This document shows, in pieces, positions 18,077-27,172 of a stretch of 50,080 nucleotides of DNA. Below the pieces are notes generated by a model. The model did no database searches. It saw only the letters and a list, made by a program, of their open reading frames with translations, and had not been told where the DNA came from. Numbering within the stretch: the first letter of the stretch is position 1; each line of letters begins with the position of its first letter. Both the position numbers and the translations under genes were made by a program. Origin of the DNA: Methanocalculus sp. (GTDB lineage: Archaea > Halobacteriota > Methanomicrobia > Methanomicrobiales > Methanocorpusculaceae). The stretch spans positions 1 to 50,080 of the forward strand of contig DUKV01000041.1 in NCBI GenBank assembly GCA_013329165.1, in the 5' to 3' direction.

Positions 18077-18883
18077 TCAGAGCCGTACCGGGACCCCCCG
18101 GCCGGCAAGATACTCTTTTACATCCCTGATCGTGAACTCCCCGAAGTGAAAGACTGATGCGGCAAGGCAGGCATCGGCTTTCCCAAGGACAAATCCATCA
18201 TAGAAATGCTCAAGCGTCCCCACCCCTCCTGATGCAACAACCGGGATATGTGTTGCTGATGCAATGGCTTCGGTGATTGGAACATCAAACCCTTCTCTGG
18301 TGCCGTCCGTCTCCATCGAGGTGAGCAGGATCTCGCCTGCACCCCGTTCCTCTGCCTCCTGCGCCCACTGGATGGCATCGATCCCGGTTGGCCTGCTCCC
18401 GCCATGGGTGACAACCTCGTACCAGCAGGTGGATCCATCGGCCAGCCGGATCTCGGTTCTCCCATCCGGATCCTCGAAATTTCTCCGGACATCCATTGCA
18501 AGGACAATGCACTGTGTCCCGAATGCGGCGGCACCTTCTGATATAATCGTTGGGTTGTGCACTGCTGCTGTGTTCATCGAGACCTTATCTGCTCCTGCCC
18601 TGAGAATGGCGGTGATATCCTCTGTTCTGCTGATCCCGCCCCCGACTGTCAGTGGAAGGAAGAGTTGATCTGCGGCGCGGGAGATGAGATCGATGATCGT
18701 CTTCCTCTTCTCTTTCGATGCAGTGATATCGAGGAAGACGACCTCATCTGCCCCCTGTTCATTATAGCGTGCCGCCAGCTCAACCGGATCCCCGGCATCC
18801 CGGAGCCCCTCGAAATGTGTTCCCTTGACAACCCGCCCGTCCTTTAGGTCCAGGCATGGAATGATCCTGCGTGTCAGTGCCAT
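18077..18883 (-). CDS. hisF: Imidazole glycerol phosphate synthase subunit HisF
   Basis: Cyclase subunit of imidazole glycerol phosphate synthase in histidine synthesis; it works with the HisH amidotransferase, which is not in this window. The 268-residue TIM barrel shows [17 protein letters not shown] near the N-terminus (catalytic Asp in CLDLKDG), [18 protein letters not shown] with the second catalytic Asp, and [16 protein letters not shown]. The ATG at 18883 is preferred; a TTG one codon upstream extends the frame. The gene is alone on its strand here, convergent with pheT and divergent from the AhcY-family gene. Confidence 0.95.
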   Translation of the reverse strand: MALTRRIIPCLDLKDGRVVKGTHFEGLRDAGDPVELAARYNEQGADEVVFLDITASKEKRKTIIDLISRAADQLFLPLTVGGGISRTEDITAILRAGADKVSMNTAAVHNPTIISEGAAAFGTQCIVLAMDVRRNFEDPDGRTEIRLADGSTCWYEVVTHGGSRPTGIDAIQWAQEAEERGAGEILLTSMETDGTREGFDVPITEAIASATHIPVVASGGVGTLEHFYDGFVLGKADACLAASVFHFGEFTIRDVKEYLAGRGVPVRL

Positions 18884-18980
18884 CAACTGACTATATGTCG
18901 CATCCTGTTATCAAGCGTCTGCTTTCTTTGGGGGTTATTAAGAGATCATGCGTCCAACTGATAACGGACAGGGTTATAGT

Positions 18981-20204
18981 ATGCATACTGGTGAAGCAAA
19001 GATCCGCTGGGCGGAACAATATATGCCGGTTCTCGGCGAGATCCGGGAGCGGTTCATCAAAGAACAGCCGCTGAAAGGCATCGTGATTGGAATGGCACTC
19101 CATGTCGAGGCAAAGACTGCTGTTCTCGTGAGAACGCTTGTTGCGGGAGGTGCCGAGGTGCATATCACCGGCTGCAACCCCCTCTCGACACAGGACGATG
19201 TTGCTGATTTTCTCAGGGAATCCGGTATTCACTGTTATGCAAAGCGTGCCTGTACCCTTGAGGAGTATTATAGCGCAATCGACCATGTACTTGATGCAAA
19301 GCCCTCGATCACAATCGATGACGGGATGGATCTGATCCACCGCCTCCATACCGGCAGGCGCGATATCCTGCCTCATGTGCTCGGCGGCTGCGAGGAGACG
19401 ACAACAGGTATCCACCGCTTAAAAGCAATGGCGAAAGAGAAGAAACTCCTCTTCCCGGTGGTTGCTGTCAATGACACTCCGATGAAGCACTTCTTTGATA
19501 ATGTCCACGGCACCGGAGAGAGCGCGCTGACTGCGATCATGGCAACAACAAACTGCATGATCGCCGGGAAGCATCTGGTTGTTGCCGGGTACGGATACTG
19601 CGGTCGCGGCCTTGCCACAAAGGCGCGGGCACTGGGCGCACGGGTGATCGTGACCGAGATCGATCCACGGCGTGCTCTCCAGGCGCATTTCGATGGTTTT
19701 GATGTGATGACGATGCGCGAGGCTGCACCGATTGGTGAGCTCTTTGTCACAACAACCGGCAACCTGGGTGTCCTTACGGAATCAGAATTCACTTTAATGA
19801 GGAATGGAGCAATACTCTGTAATGCAGGACATTTCAATGTCGAGATCGATATCGGGTATCTTGAGACACATGCAGATTCCATCGCACGGCGTGATGGGAT
19901 CGACTCGTACACATTTGGTGATCGGACCCTCCATGTCCTTGCAGAAGGGCGTCTTGTAAATCTTGCTGTCCCGAAGGGAATGGGCCATCCGATTGAGGTG
20001 ATGGATCTCTCCTTTGCGGTGCAGGCATTATCAACCGAGTATATGGCAAAGCATGCCCGCGATCTCGCACCCGGTGTTCATGAGGTGCCGACAGCAATCG
20101 ACGAGCAGATCGCCAGGATCAAACTCGCAGCACTTGGATGCACAATCGATACCCTTACCGAAGAACAGGCGGATTACATGTCCTCCTGGGATGTCGGGAC
20201 ATAA
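18981..20204 (+). CDS. ahcY: S-adenosylhomocysteine/S-inosylhomocysteine hydrolase family
   Basis: Removes the by-product of SAM-dependent methylation. The 407-residue protein has the AhcY pattern: HVEAKTAVLVRTL, the DDGMDL block, HFFDNVHGTGES and the NAD+-binding VVAGYGYCGRGLATKA. In methanogens the characterised homologue acts on S-inosylhomocysteine after a deaminase, so that is the likely substrate here (family knowledge, not visible in sequence). Two starts are possible: ATG 18948 and ATG 18981. A TATA-like TTATTAAG at about 18934-18941 would place transcription start near 18966, so 18981 is preferred. Confidence 0.9.
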   Translation: MHTGEAKIRWAEQYMPVLGEIRERFIKEQPLKGIVIGMALHVEAKTAVLVRTLVAGGAEVHITGCNPLSTQDDVADFLRESGIHCYAKRACTLEEYYSAIDHVLDAKPSITIDDGMDLIHRLHTGRRDILPHVLGGCEETTTGIHRLKAMAKEKKLLFPVVAVNDTPMKHFFDNVHGTGESALTAIMATTNCMIAGKHLVVAGYGYCGRGLATKARALGARVIVTEIDPRRALQAHFDGFDVMTMREAAPIGELFVTTTGNLGVLTESEFTLMRNGAILCNAGHFNVEIDIGYLETHADSIARRDGIDSYTFGDRTLHVLAEGRLVNLAVPKGMGHPIEVMDLSFAVQALSTEYMAKHARDLAPGVHEVPTAIDEQIARIKLAALGCTIDTLTEEQADYMSSWDVGT

Positions 20205-20210
20205 TTCCAC

Positions 20211-21062
20211 TCACTTTTTTCTCATATCAGGAATCATCTCACGTGCAGCAAAGAGGTATTCCTGGGCATAGCCCGCATTGGGGCCGAAGATCTGCCGGGC
20301 AGCATCTGCAATTCTGTCATATGAATACCGCGTATCTTCTTCAAGGTAGTGCGTACGCATGATCCGATCGATCCAGACATCAACCGGAACCGCCTCGAAC
20401 CGGTGGAAGGCAAAGAGGAGGATACAGTCTGCAACCTTCTTCCCGACACCCGGGAGCCTGAGGAGCTCTCTGCGCGCGTCGCGATAGGGGAGGGCAGCGA
20501 TCCGCTCCTCCCACCCGTGATCGGCAGATAGTATAGCCGCTGTTCCGCAGAGGTATTTGTCCCTGTATCCGACACGGCAGCTCCGTATATCGCAGAGTGG
20601 GGATGCTGCCAGCTTTTCCGGGGAGGGGAAGGCAGTGTGTCCATCACCGATCCTCTCTCCAAATCTTTCACAGAGGAGTTTTAACCGGGTTTGTATCCCC
20701 GGAATATTCGCAAATGTTGCCACAATATACGAAGCGGTACATTCCCATGCAGGTTGCCGGACGATCCGGAGACCATATGCAGAATCGATCGCCTGTAAAA
20801 GGATGGGATCGTCAGGAAAGCCGGCAAGTATTTCTTCAAGATCCAGATCAAGATCAAAATACCTGCTGATATCTTCTTCTGGTGCTCCGGAGAAGTGGAG
20901 GAGATCGCCCTCCTGTCTGATCAGAACCGGTTTCTGCCCGAGAACCCCGCACCACCAGTGCCCTTTCTTCTCCCACCGAAAGACCTGGCCGCAGGAGAGT
21001 GTCCTGTCGAGATCGAACGGGAGAGCATCACCTTCAAGATGGAGTGTGCAGTAGCGTGACAC
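20211..21062 (-). CDS. 8-oxoguanine DNA glycosylase, OGG1-type
   Basis: A bifunctional DNA glycosylase/AP lyase that removes oxidised guanine. The 283-residue protein has the helix-hairpin-helix GPD motif LLRLPGVGKKVADCIL, with K209 aligning with the catalytic lysine of human OGG1 and D228 (VPVDVW) with the conserved aspartate. An N-terminal beta domain (LSCGQVFRWEKKG) is the usual OGG1 feature that distinguishes it from AlkA and endonuclease III. Its 3' end nearly abuts the AhcY-family gene, and a T6 run at 20215-20220 lies in that junction. The upstream same-strand gene ends 3 bp before it, so cotranscription with the 695-aa gene is likely. Confidence 0.9.
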   Translation of the reverse strand: MSRYCTLHLEGDALPFDLDRTLSCGQVFRWEKKGHWWCGVLGQKPVLIRQEGDLLHFSGAPEEDISRYFDLDLDLEEILAGFPDDPILLQAIDSAYGLRIVRQPAWECTASYIVATFANIPGIQTRLKLLCERFGERIGDGHTAFPSPEKLAASPLCDIRSCRVGYRDKYLCGTAAILSADHGWEERIAALPYRDARRELLRLPGVGKKVADCILLFAFHRFEAVPVDVWIDRIMRTHYLEEDTRYSYDRIADAARQIFGPNAGYAQEYLFAAREMIPDMRKK

Positions 21063-21064
21063 AG

Positions 21065-23152
21065 CTATTCCCCGGTGATCAATCCAAGATCTCTCAACAT
21101 TTCATACACCTCTTCCTCCTCCTCTTCACATTCTGATTCAGCTTCATAATGGTACGATATCCAGCGAACCCGTCTGCCTTCTATCCGGTTATAGAAGTAC
21201 CAGGCGGGCTCACCTGTCTCCGGATGAACGATCAGGCGGAAGAAGGGGAGGAGTTTCATCGGCTCTCCACCCCTCCCCGAATAAAGATAGAGGGATCCAG
21301 CATCAAGAGGAATGAGTGATGTGATAGTCATACCTTGAAACCGAGCCCTTGTTCCGGTGACGGACTGCACCTGGCAGGTGAAGATTCCCTCCCGATACTC
21401 GGCTGCACCGGGAAGAATAACCTGTATATGATTGAAATGATCCCTGATGCCTTCCCGGAACCGCTCAAGGAGTCTCTCCAGTGTGGCAAGCTGCTCTTCA
21501 TCATCTCTCTCTCCTGTGATGCCTCCATGGCCTTTCCAGTCGTTTCTCAGGTCGGCAACCTCGTCGAGAAGGGCAAAGAGTCTCTTGCTCGTTACCATGT
21601 CGATGAATTCACGATCCGCGTTGCCAAAGAGCCTTTCCATCTCTTCATACCCGCCATCTCCTGCGATCTTCTTACGCACCTGCCGGCCGGATCTCCGGCA
21701 GAGGATGATCCAGCTGCGGAAGGTGGCATTCATGTAGATATCGCGGAACCCGGGATTCTCGTCCAGGAGGTCGATCTCTTCATCCCTCAGGATCGGATCC
21801 AGTGCCGAGAGGAGCATGCCGGCGATAAACTCCGCAGATGCCTCAAAAAAATTGAGGAGGTGGCCGACCTTCTTTGCAGGGCTCCTCTCTGCATAATAGA
21901 TCCAGATGATGGATGCCAGCGGAAACGGCAGGGTCTCCATCCATTCGGTGATCCCCTCTCCTTCACGCAGTCTTTCGAGTTTACCAAGCACCGATCTCGT
22001 AGATTTGGGGCGCATCCAGAGTTCTCTCTGGATCGATCGAAGCCGATCTCTCGCAGATTCGATCGAGGCGTTGATGGCGATCACCTCTGCCTGGATCTGC
22101 GGGGGTGGGAGGTAGATCTCTGTCTCTGCAAGAGTACTGGCAAAATGTTGCATTGTCCTGGATCTTCTCATGACAAGCTCGCGGATGTCCCGGCCGAGTG
22201 CTGTCTGGAAGAAGTGTATCAGGTATTCGGGTTCTACTGTTCCGGGGCGGAGGAGGATGCATGCGGCATCTGATGGAGGGACGCTCAGATCTTCATGCGA
22301 GATAACCGGAGGTGCAGCCGGTGAAAACGGCAGGTAGATCCTCCTCCCGGCATCCTGTAGTGTTCCGCAGGCACCAGTCGTGATCGATCGGGTGATCCCC
22401 GAGAATGGAACACGGGGTGTGCCATGCTCTTCTGCCAGTCTGCTGATCTGCTCTTCAAGGAGTATCTCATGAAGGCTTCTGTACCCGCTTCTTCTGATGA
22501 AATATCCAAGCTCAGGTCTTTTCCCATTCTTCTGTAATGTAAGGTTTCGAATGAGGATCTCATGTCGCTCTCTGGCGGGGGTGAGTTCTCCTGCCATGAT
22601 CATCTCTCTCTCACCTCTTCTGATGATGATGAGCATCTGTTCTTCTTCCTGTAACTGAGGAGAGGGCTCCAATCTTAACGTAAGTGCCGCCTCGCAGAAG
22701 AGTCCGGATTGTGACAACTCCCCGACGATAGTATTCAAAAAGAAGCCGGAATGAATGATCGCAATAAGTGCCCCTCTCTCTGAGAGGAGGTCTGCCGAGG
22801 CGGAAAGAAGATCATAGTGTGGGGGATGGTTTCCTGTTTCTTCTTCTGTGATCGGACCCGGTGTTCGGTTGCGCTGGTCTAAAGGAGAGAAGAGCAGAAT
22901 GAGATCAAATAAACGGGTGCAACCATCGAGAATTGATGCGGGATCGCCCCGGATGACTTGTATTCCATATGGTGATCCGGCTGCCGGGGTATCGGTGATG
23001 GCAACTGCCTCAACTGCTGCGGTTCCCTCCTTGATTGCGTGGAGCAGCTCCAGATCATCTCCATATGGAGAGAGGATTGATTGATAGTTTTTCCCTGATG
23101 CATATGAGGTGATGAATGTGGTTATCCAATCAGGAACGTCCATTGGTATCAT
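21065..23152 (-). CDS. Degenerate N6-methyltransferase-like / HsdS-like / HEPN-motif protein, putative defence factor
   Basis: A 695-residue multidomain protein with no exact family I can name. Residues about 1-185 resemble the end of an N6-adenine methyltransferase (LLSERGALIAIIHSGFFLN at 122-140), but the catalytic NPPY/F is replaced by FSPL (88-91), so methylation is unlikely. Residues about 205-380 look like a type I specificity subunit: a target-recognition region, LPPPQIQAEV (348-357), and a coiled coil. Residues 400-560 are helical and contain R536-N-D-W-K-G-H542, an Rx5H motif typical of HEPN ribonucleases. A beta-rich domain and an acidic tail follow. No partner modification or restriction gene is adjacent. 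The ATG at 23152 has GAGGTGA upstream. Role in nucleic-acid defence is inferred. Confidence 0.6.
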   Translation of the reverse strand: MIPMDVPDWITTFITSYASGKNYQSILSPYGDDLELLHAIKEGTAAVEAVAITDTPAAGSPYGIQVIRGDPASILDGCTRLFDLILLFSPLDQRNRTPGPITEEETGNHPPHYDLLSASADLLSERGALIAIIHSGFFLNTIVGELSQSGLFCEAALTLRLEPSPQLQEEEQMLIIIRRGEREMIMAGELTPARERHEILIRNLTLQKNGKRPELGYFIRRSGYRSLHEILLEEQISRLAEEHGTPRVPFSGITRSITTGACGTLQDAGRRIYLPFSPAAPPVISHEDLSVPPSDAACILLRPGTVEPEYLIHFFQTALGRDIRELVMRRSRTMQHFASTLAETEIYLPPPQIQAEVIAINASIESARDRLRSIQRELWMRPKSTRSVLGKLERLREGEGITEWMETLPFPLASIIWIYYAERSPAKKVGHLLNFFEASAEFIAGMLLSALDPILRDEEIDLLDENPGFRDIYMNATFRSWIILCRRSGRQVRKKIAGDGGYEEMERLFGNADREFIDMVTSKRLFALLDEVADLRNDWKGHGGITGERDDEEQLATLERLLERFREGIRDHFNHIQVILPGAAEYREGIFTCQVQSVTGTRARFQGMTITSLIPLDAGSLYLYSGRGGEPMKLLPFFRLIVHPETGEPAWYFYNRIEGRRVRWISYHYEAESECEEEEEEVYEMLRDLGLITGE

Positions 23153-23222
23153 ATTCTGTCTGTCACCTCATCAAACCCTTCCGAAGAGAATACTTATCTC
23201 CTGCCACTACAGAACAGCCAGT

Positions 23223-23825
23223 ATGAATCGCATCATTATTATTGCATTCCTCTCTCTCATCGCCCTCTCTGCATCTGCCGGATGCACTGATCTTCTCCCG
23301 AAAATCGATGATACAGGTGAACAGATCCCGACAACACAGAATCCCGCCTCATATGATCCGCAAGAGGTTGAATCTACCCCGCAGGAATCGGTACCTTCAC
23401 AAACAAACTCCGCGTCAGCTGGTGGAGTCAGCGCAATCTCCCGGATGGTACTATGGGCTGAACCAATGGATATGAATGGTTTTCATGATCTGGATGGCCT
23501 GATCGTCAAGTATCGCTTCTATGATGCAAATAACCGGCCGGTCAGTTTTGACGGGACATTCATCTCAATGCAGATCAGTATTCATACCCCTGATACAAAC
23601 CGCCAGGGATTAAAGATCAACCCACAACAGATATACCGGGGTTCGACCACCATAACGCATTCGCTGCCTGAAGGAGAGTACCCACTCCGTGGAATATGGA
23701 TTCCCTATAGTGAGCTCACACTCGGTGATCAGGATCGCGGCATCGGCAATGTCCATGCAAAAGTGACGCTCCCGACAGGAGTTGTACTTGAGGCAGAAGA
23801 GCGTTATATCTGGCCGGTTATATGA
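23223..23825 (+). CDS. Putative lipoprotein of unknown function
   Basis: A 200-residue exported protein. The N-terminus (MNRIIIIAFLSLIALSASAGC) has a hydrophobic signal segment ending in a lipobox-like SAGC with Cys21, suggesting lipid anchoring. The next 40 residues are Thr/Ser/Gln-rich, as in a linker, and the rest looks like a beta-sandwich domain (ISRMVLWAEPMDMNGFHDLDG and later strands). I do not recognise the family. A TATA-like ACTTATCT at about 23192-23199 lies only some 25-30 bp before the ATG, so the mRNA may be leaderless. An upstream in-frame ATG at 23109 would precede this promoter and bury the signal peptide. Confidence 0.75.
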   Translation: MNRIIIIAFLSLIALSASAGCTDLLPKIDDTGEQIPTTQNPASYDPQEVESTPQESVPSQTNSASAGGVSAISRMVLWAEPMDMNGFHDLDGLIVKYRFYDANNRPVSFDGTFISMQISIHTPDTNRQGLKINPQQIYRGSTTITHSLPEGEYPLRGIWIPYSELTLGDQDRGIGNVHAKVTLPTGVVLEAEERYIWPVI

Positions 23826-23833
23826 AACCGGCC
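23812..23833. terminator. 8-bp hairpin between convergent genes
   Basis: A perfect inverted repeat GGCCGGTT (23812-23819) / AACCGGCC (23826-23833) encloses a 6-nt loop that contains the lipoprotein stop codon. It sits between the convergent lipoprotein and small membrane protein genes and could serve as a terminator or mRNA 3'-end barrier for both strands. Confidence 0.5.
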
Positions 23834-23841
23834 TCTTAGTC

Positions 23842-24033
23842 TCACTCTTTCATGATGAAGAACCCGATCACGGCCAGGAATAATCCAATTAAAACGGCGA
23901 TGATCCCAAGCGATCCTTTCAGCACGAGGATCACCTCTGGGATGTACAGGTAAATCCCATATCCTCCAAGCAGAATGAGGACGATCCCGGCTATAAGGCT
24001 TCCAAGCCCGGCTTTATCAACCATAGGTATCAT
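23842..24033 (-). CDS. Small two-helix membrane protein
   Basis: A 63-residue product with two predicted transmembrane helices (SLIAGIVLILLGGYGIYLYI and GIIAVLIGLFLAVIGFFIM) separated by a short loop. I do not recognise a family. The frame opens to 24102, but a minus-strand TATA-like TTTATATG at 24054-24061 lies inside that extension, so the ATG at 24033 (or 24024) is the likely start, with AAGGAAAG just upstream. Its start region faces the phenylacetate-CoA ligase operon. Confidence 0.65.
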   Translation of the reverse strand: MIPMVDKAGLGSLIAGIVLILLGGYGIYLYIPEVILVLKGSLGIIAVLIGLFLAVIGFFIMKE

Positions 24034-24148
24034 ATCTTTCCTTCTTTTTGTAGCATATAAAGATTGTTCATATCCTCCATGTACCATGTCAACATCTGAC
24101 AAAGTCTAATGCGTCATACCGCAAACAAGACTTCATACAGGGATAGCA

Positions 24149-25438
24149 ATGTTCTGGAATAAAGAGATGGAAACCCTTCGTGGAAGAGACCTCGAAGAAC
24201 TCCAGTTAAAAAGGTTGAAATGGACGATTTCGCAGGCTGAAAAAGTTCCCTTCTTTAAAAACAAACTCCGCGCGGAGGGTCTGTCTGCTGATTCAATCCA
24301 TACTCCCGATGATGTCAGGAAACTGCCGTTTACCTATAAAACCGATCTTCGTGAGAGCTATCCGTTTGGGTTCTTTGCGGTTCCACGACGGGATATTGTC
24401 CGGATTCATACGACGTCCGGCACAACCGGTAAACCGACTGTTGTCGGGTATACGCGCCATGATCTGGCGGCATGGGCGGATCTGATCGCCCGGAACCTGA
24501 CGATGGTGGGCTTGACGCCTGAGGATACCTTCCAGAATGCGGTCAATTATGGTCTCTTTACAGGCGGACTTGGCTTCCATTATGGGGCTGAACTGATGGG
24601 GATGATGGTGATCCCAAGCGCCACCGGGAATACAAAACGCCAGATCGAGATGATCAATGACTTTGGAGTTACCTCAATCCACTGCACACCCGGATATGCG
24701 CTCCATATCACAGAAGTGGTCGAACAGATGGGCACATCACTTCCCTCGCTTCGGGTTGGGGTCTTTGGCGCCGAGGCATGGTCTGAGACGATGCGGCAGG
24801 AGCTGGAGTCACGACTCTCGATCCGTGCCTATGACAGTTATGGAATGAGCGAGATGTTTGGGCCAGGCGTTGCCTTCGAGTGCACGGAACAGAATGGCCT
24901 TCATATCTGGGAGGACTGTTTCCTCTCCGAGATCATCGATCCAAAGACCGGGGAGACCCTCGGGCCCGGCGAGAAGGGTGAGCTTGTGATCACCTCCCTC
25001 TCAAAGGAGGCGATGCCGCTTCTCAGGTACAGAACCGGCGATATCACGATGATCCTTGAGGATGACTGCCCCTGCGGACGAGGCCGGCGGATCGCACGTA
25101 TTATGGGGAGGAGCGATGATATGCTGGTGATACGTGGAATCAACGTCTTCCCCTCCCAGATCGAGCATGTGCTCCTGGGAATCCACGAGGTAGGTGATCA
25201 GTATATGGTGTATGTTGACAGGAAAAACCATCTTGATGAGATGACAATTGAAGTTGAGATGAACCGCCAGACGTTCTCGGGTGAGCTGGATGGTCTCGTC
25301 GGTCTTCAGACGATGATCTCCCGTAAGCTGCATGACGCACTCTCTCTCAGAACCACGGTCCGGCTTGTCGAACCGGGGTCGCTCCCGCGGTTTGAAGGAA
25401 AAGCCAAACGTGTTGTGGACCGGAGGGGTGATCTCTGA
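24149..25438 (+). CDS. Phenylacetate-CoA ligase family protein (first copy)
   Basis: An AMP-forming aryl-acid:CoA ligase of 429 residues. It has the adenylation motif HTTSGTTGKPTVVGYT, GLFTGGLGFHYGAE, YDSYGMSEMFGPG and the C-terminal hinge MGRSDDMLVIRGINVFPSQIE. In methanogens such PaaK homologues are thought to activate arylacetates for aromatic amino acid synthesis by the reductive route or to run in reverse; the substrate is not visible here. It overlaps the next ligase gene by one base (TGATG), and an ACT-domain gene follows, giving a three-gene operon. A start at 24149 is supported by the absence of an earlier in-frame ATG. Confidence 0.88.
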   Translation: MFWNKEMETLRGRDLEELQLKRLKWTISQAEKVPFFKNKLRAEGLSADSIHTPDDVRKLPFTYKTDLRESYPFGFFAVPRRDIVRIHTTSGTTGKPTVVGYTRHDLAAWADLIARNLTMVGLTPEDTFQNAVNYGLFTGGLGFHYGAELMGMMVIPSATGNTKRQIEMINDFGVTSIHCTPGYALHITEVVEQMGTSLPSLRVGVFGAEAWSETMRQELESRLSIRAYDSYGMSEMFGPGVAFECTEQNGLHIWEDCFLSEIIDPKTGETLGPGEKGELVITSLSKEAMPLLRYRTGDITMILEDDCPCGRGRRIARIMGRSDDMLVIRGINVFPSQIEHVLLGIHEVGDQYMVYVDRKNHLDEMTIEVEMNRQTFSGELDGLVGLQTMISRKLHDALSLRTTVRLVEPGSLPRFEGKAKRVVDRRGDL

Positions 25439-26739
25439 TGCATTTCTGGGACCCGCGGATCGAGGAGATGCCGGTAGCAGAACTCGAAAAAGTGCAGTAC
25501 CGACTCTTAAAGACACTTGTGTACCGGATGTACAGCTTCTCGGATTTCTACCATGCCCGGATGAAGGAGGCAAAGGTTCATCCCGATGACATCAAAAAAC
25601 TGGCAGATATCCGGCTTCTCCCCTTCATGTACAAGAGTGACCTCCGGGACAACTATCCTGACAAACTCTTCTGTGCTCCACAAAACGAACTTGTCCGGTA
25701 CCATGTATCCTCGGGAACAACCGGCAAACCGACGGTTGTCGGATATACCCGGAAAGATCTCGATCTCTGGACGACCTCTCTTGCACGTGGCCTCACCTCC
25801 TGTGGGATCGGGAAAGGAGATGTGATCCAGGTATCGTATGGCTATGGCCTCTTCACGGGGGGGCTTGGCCTCCACTATGGCGCGGAGCGGATCGGGGCGA
25901 CGGTTCTTCCGACCAGTGTCGGCAACACCGAGCGGCAGATCGAACTGATGCAGGACTTAAAGGCGACCGCCATCACCTGCACGCCATCATATCTGATCCA
26001 TATCGGCGAGGCGGCTGATCGAATGGGTGTCTCGATCCAGAAGGATACACAGCTCAGGTCAGCAATCATCGGTGCAGAACCCTGGTCCGAGACGATGCGG
26101 ACACGTATCTACGAGACGATGGGTGTCCGCGCCTATGATATCTACGGTACAAGCGAGATATCGGGCCCGATGTTCTCTGAATGCTCAGAACAGAAAGGAA
26201 TTCATATCTGGGGCGATATAGCAATCCCCGAGATCATCGATCCCGAGACCGGTGAGCCGCTTCCGCCCGGCGAACATGGGGAGCTTGTGATGACCGTCCT
26301 CCAGAAAGAGGCGCTCCCGATGATCCGGTACCGGATTGGTGATCTGACACAGATTCTGGATGAACCCTGCCCCTGTGGCAGGACACACCCACGCATCCAG
26401 AGGATCTCGGGGCGGGTTGATGATATGCTGATCATCCGGGGTATCAATGTCTTCCCCTCAGCAGTTGAGCACGCGATATTAAAAATACCGGAGTTATCCG
26501 GGCATTTCATGATCGAGGTTGATCGGAAGGGATCACTCGATGATATGCTTGTCCGGGTTGAGATGGCACCGGAGGCATTATCTGATAAGATCAACGATCT
26601 CATCAACATCAAACGAAAAGTTGAGCATACCTTGAAAAACGCCCTGAACGTGGCGGTACAGGTCGATCTCTCTGAACCGGGTTCACTACCCCGGTTTGAG
26701 GGGAAAGCAAAACGTGTCATCGACAGGAGGGTATTCTGA
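25438..26739 (+). CDS. Phenylacetate-CoA ligase family protein (second copy)
   Basis: Paralogue of the preceding gene, 433 residues, same layout: VSSGTTGKPTVVGYT, GLFTGGLGLHYGAE, YDIYGTSEISGP and SGRVDDMLIIRGINVFPSAVE. Both copies keep the motifs expected for catalysis, so neither looks broken. The sequences differ throughout, which points to an old duplication with different substrate preference rather than a recent copy. It is linked on both sides by TGATG overlaps, to the first ligase and to the ACT-domain protein. Confidence 0.88.
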   Translation: MHFWDPRIEEMPVAELEKVQYRLLKTLVYRMYSFSDFYHARMKEAKVHPDDIKKLADIRLLPFMYKSDLRDNYPDKLFCAPQNELVRYHVSSGTTGKPTVVGYTRKDLDLWTTSLARGLTSCGIGKGDVIQVSYGYGLFTGGLGLHYGAERIGATVLPTSVGNTERQIELMQDLKATAITCTPSYLIHIGEAADRMGVSIQKDTQLRSAIIGAEPWSETMRTRIYETMGVRAYDIYGTSEISGPMFSECSEQKGIHIWGDIAIPEIIDPETGEPLPPGEHGELVMTVLQKEALPMIRYRIGDLTQILDEPCPCGRTHPRIQRISGRVDDMLIIRGINVFPSAVEHAILKIPELSGHFMIEVDRKGSLDDMLVRVEMAPEALSDKINDLINIKRKVEHTLKNALNVAVQVDLSEPGSLPRFEGKAKRVIDRRVF

Positions 26740-27170
26740 TGCAGGGAGAATATATCATCAACCAGATCTCCATCTTTTCGGAGAACAAACCGGGGCGGCT
26801 CGCGGCAATCGCAGAAGCGCTCGAGAAGAGTCATGTGAACATCTATGCCTTTTCAATTGCTGAGGCAAACAGCTTCGGTGTTGTCAGGGCACTCGTTGAC
26901 AAACCCGATGATGCCCGATCTGTCCTTGAAAAACTCGGTTTTGCCGTCCAGTTCACAGATGTGATTGCTGTTCGGATGAAGGATCAGCCGGGCGGCCTTC
27001 ATGAGGTTGCACAGATCCTCGGTGATGCCGGGATTAATATTGAGTATGCGTATGCCTATTCAGGCAAAGAAGCAGCGGTGCTGATCCTGAGGGTGAGCCA
27101 GGCCGGTGAGGCAATCTCAAAGATTCAGGCTGCAGGCGGCTCCCTCCTGAGAGAGAGCGATCTTGGGTAG
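26739..27170 (+). CDS. ACT-domain amino acid-binding protein
   Basis: A 143-residue protein built of two ACT domains: QISIFSENKPGRLAAIAEAL starts the first and AVRMKDQPGGLHEVAQILGD the second (about residue 70). ACT pairs usually bind amino acids and regulate enzymes of the same pathway. Proteins of this kind commonly sit next to phenylacetate-CoA ligase genes in archaea and bacteria, and here the start overlaps the ligase stop. Regulation of the two ligases by an aromatic amino acid is a reasonable inference. It is convergent with the PII-like gene, 2 bp away. Confidence 0.88.
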   Translation: MQGEYIINQISIFSENKPGRLAAIAEALEKSHVNIYAFSIAEANSFGVVRALVDKPDDARSVLEKLGFAVQFTDVIAVRMKDQPGGLHEVAQILGDAGINIEYAYAYSGKEAAVLILRVSQAGEAISKIQAAGGSLLRESDLG

Positions 27171-27172
27171 CT

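Noticed and set aside
21335..22273. 312-codon plus-strand frame opposite the HEPN-motif gene
   Set aside because: It is the longest antisense frame here, but it lacks recognisable motifs and a ribosome binding site, while the minus-strand frame has recognisable domain features.
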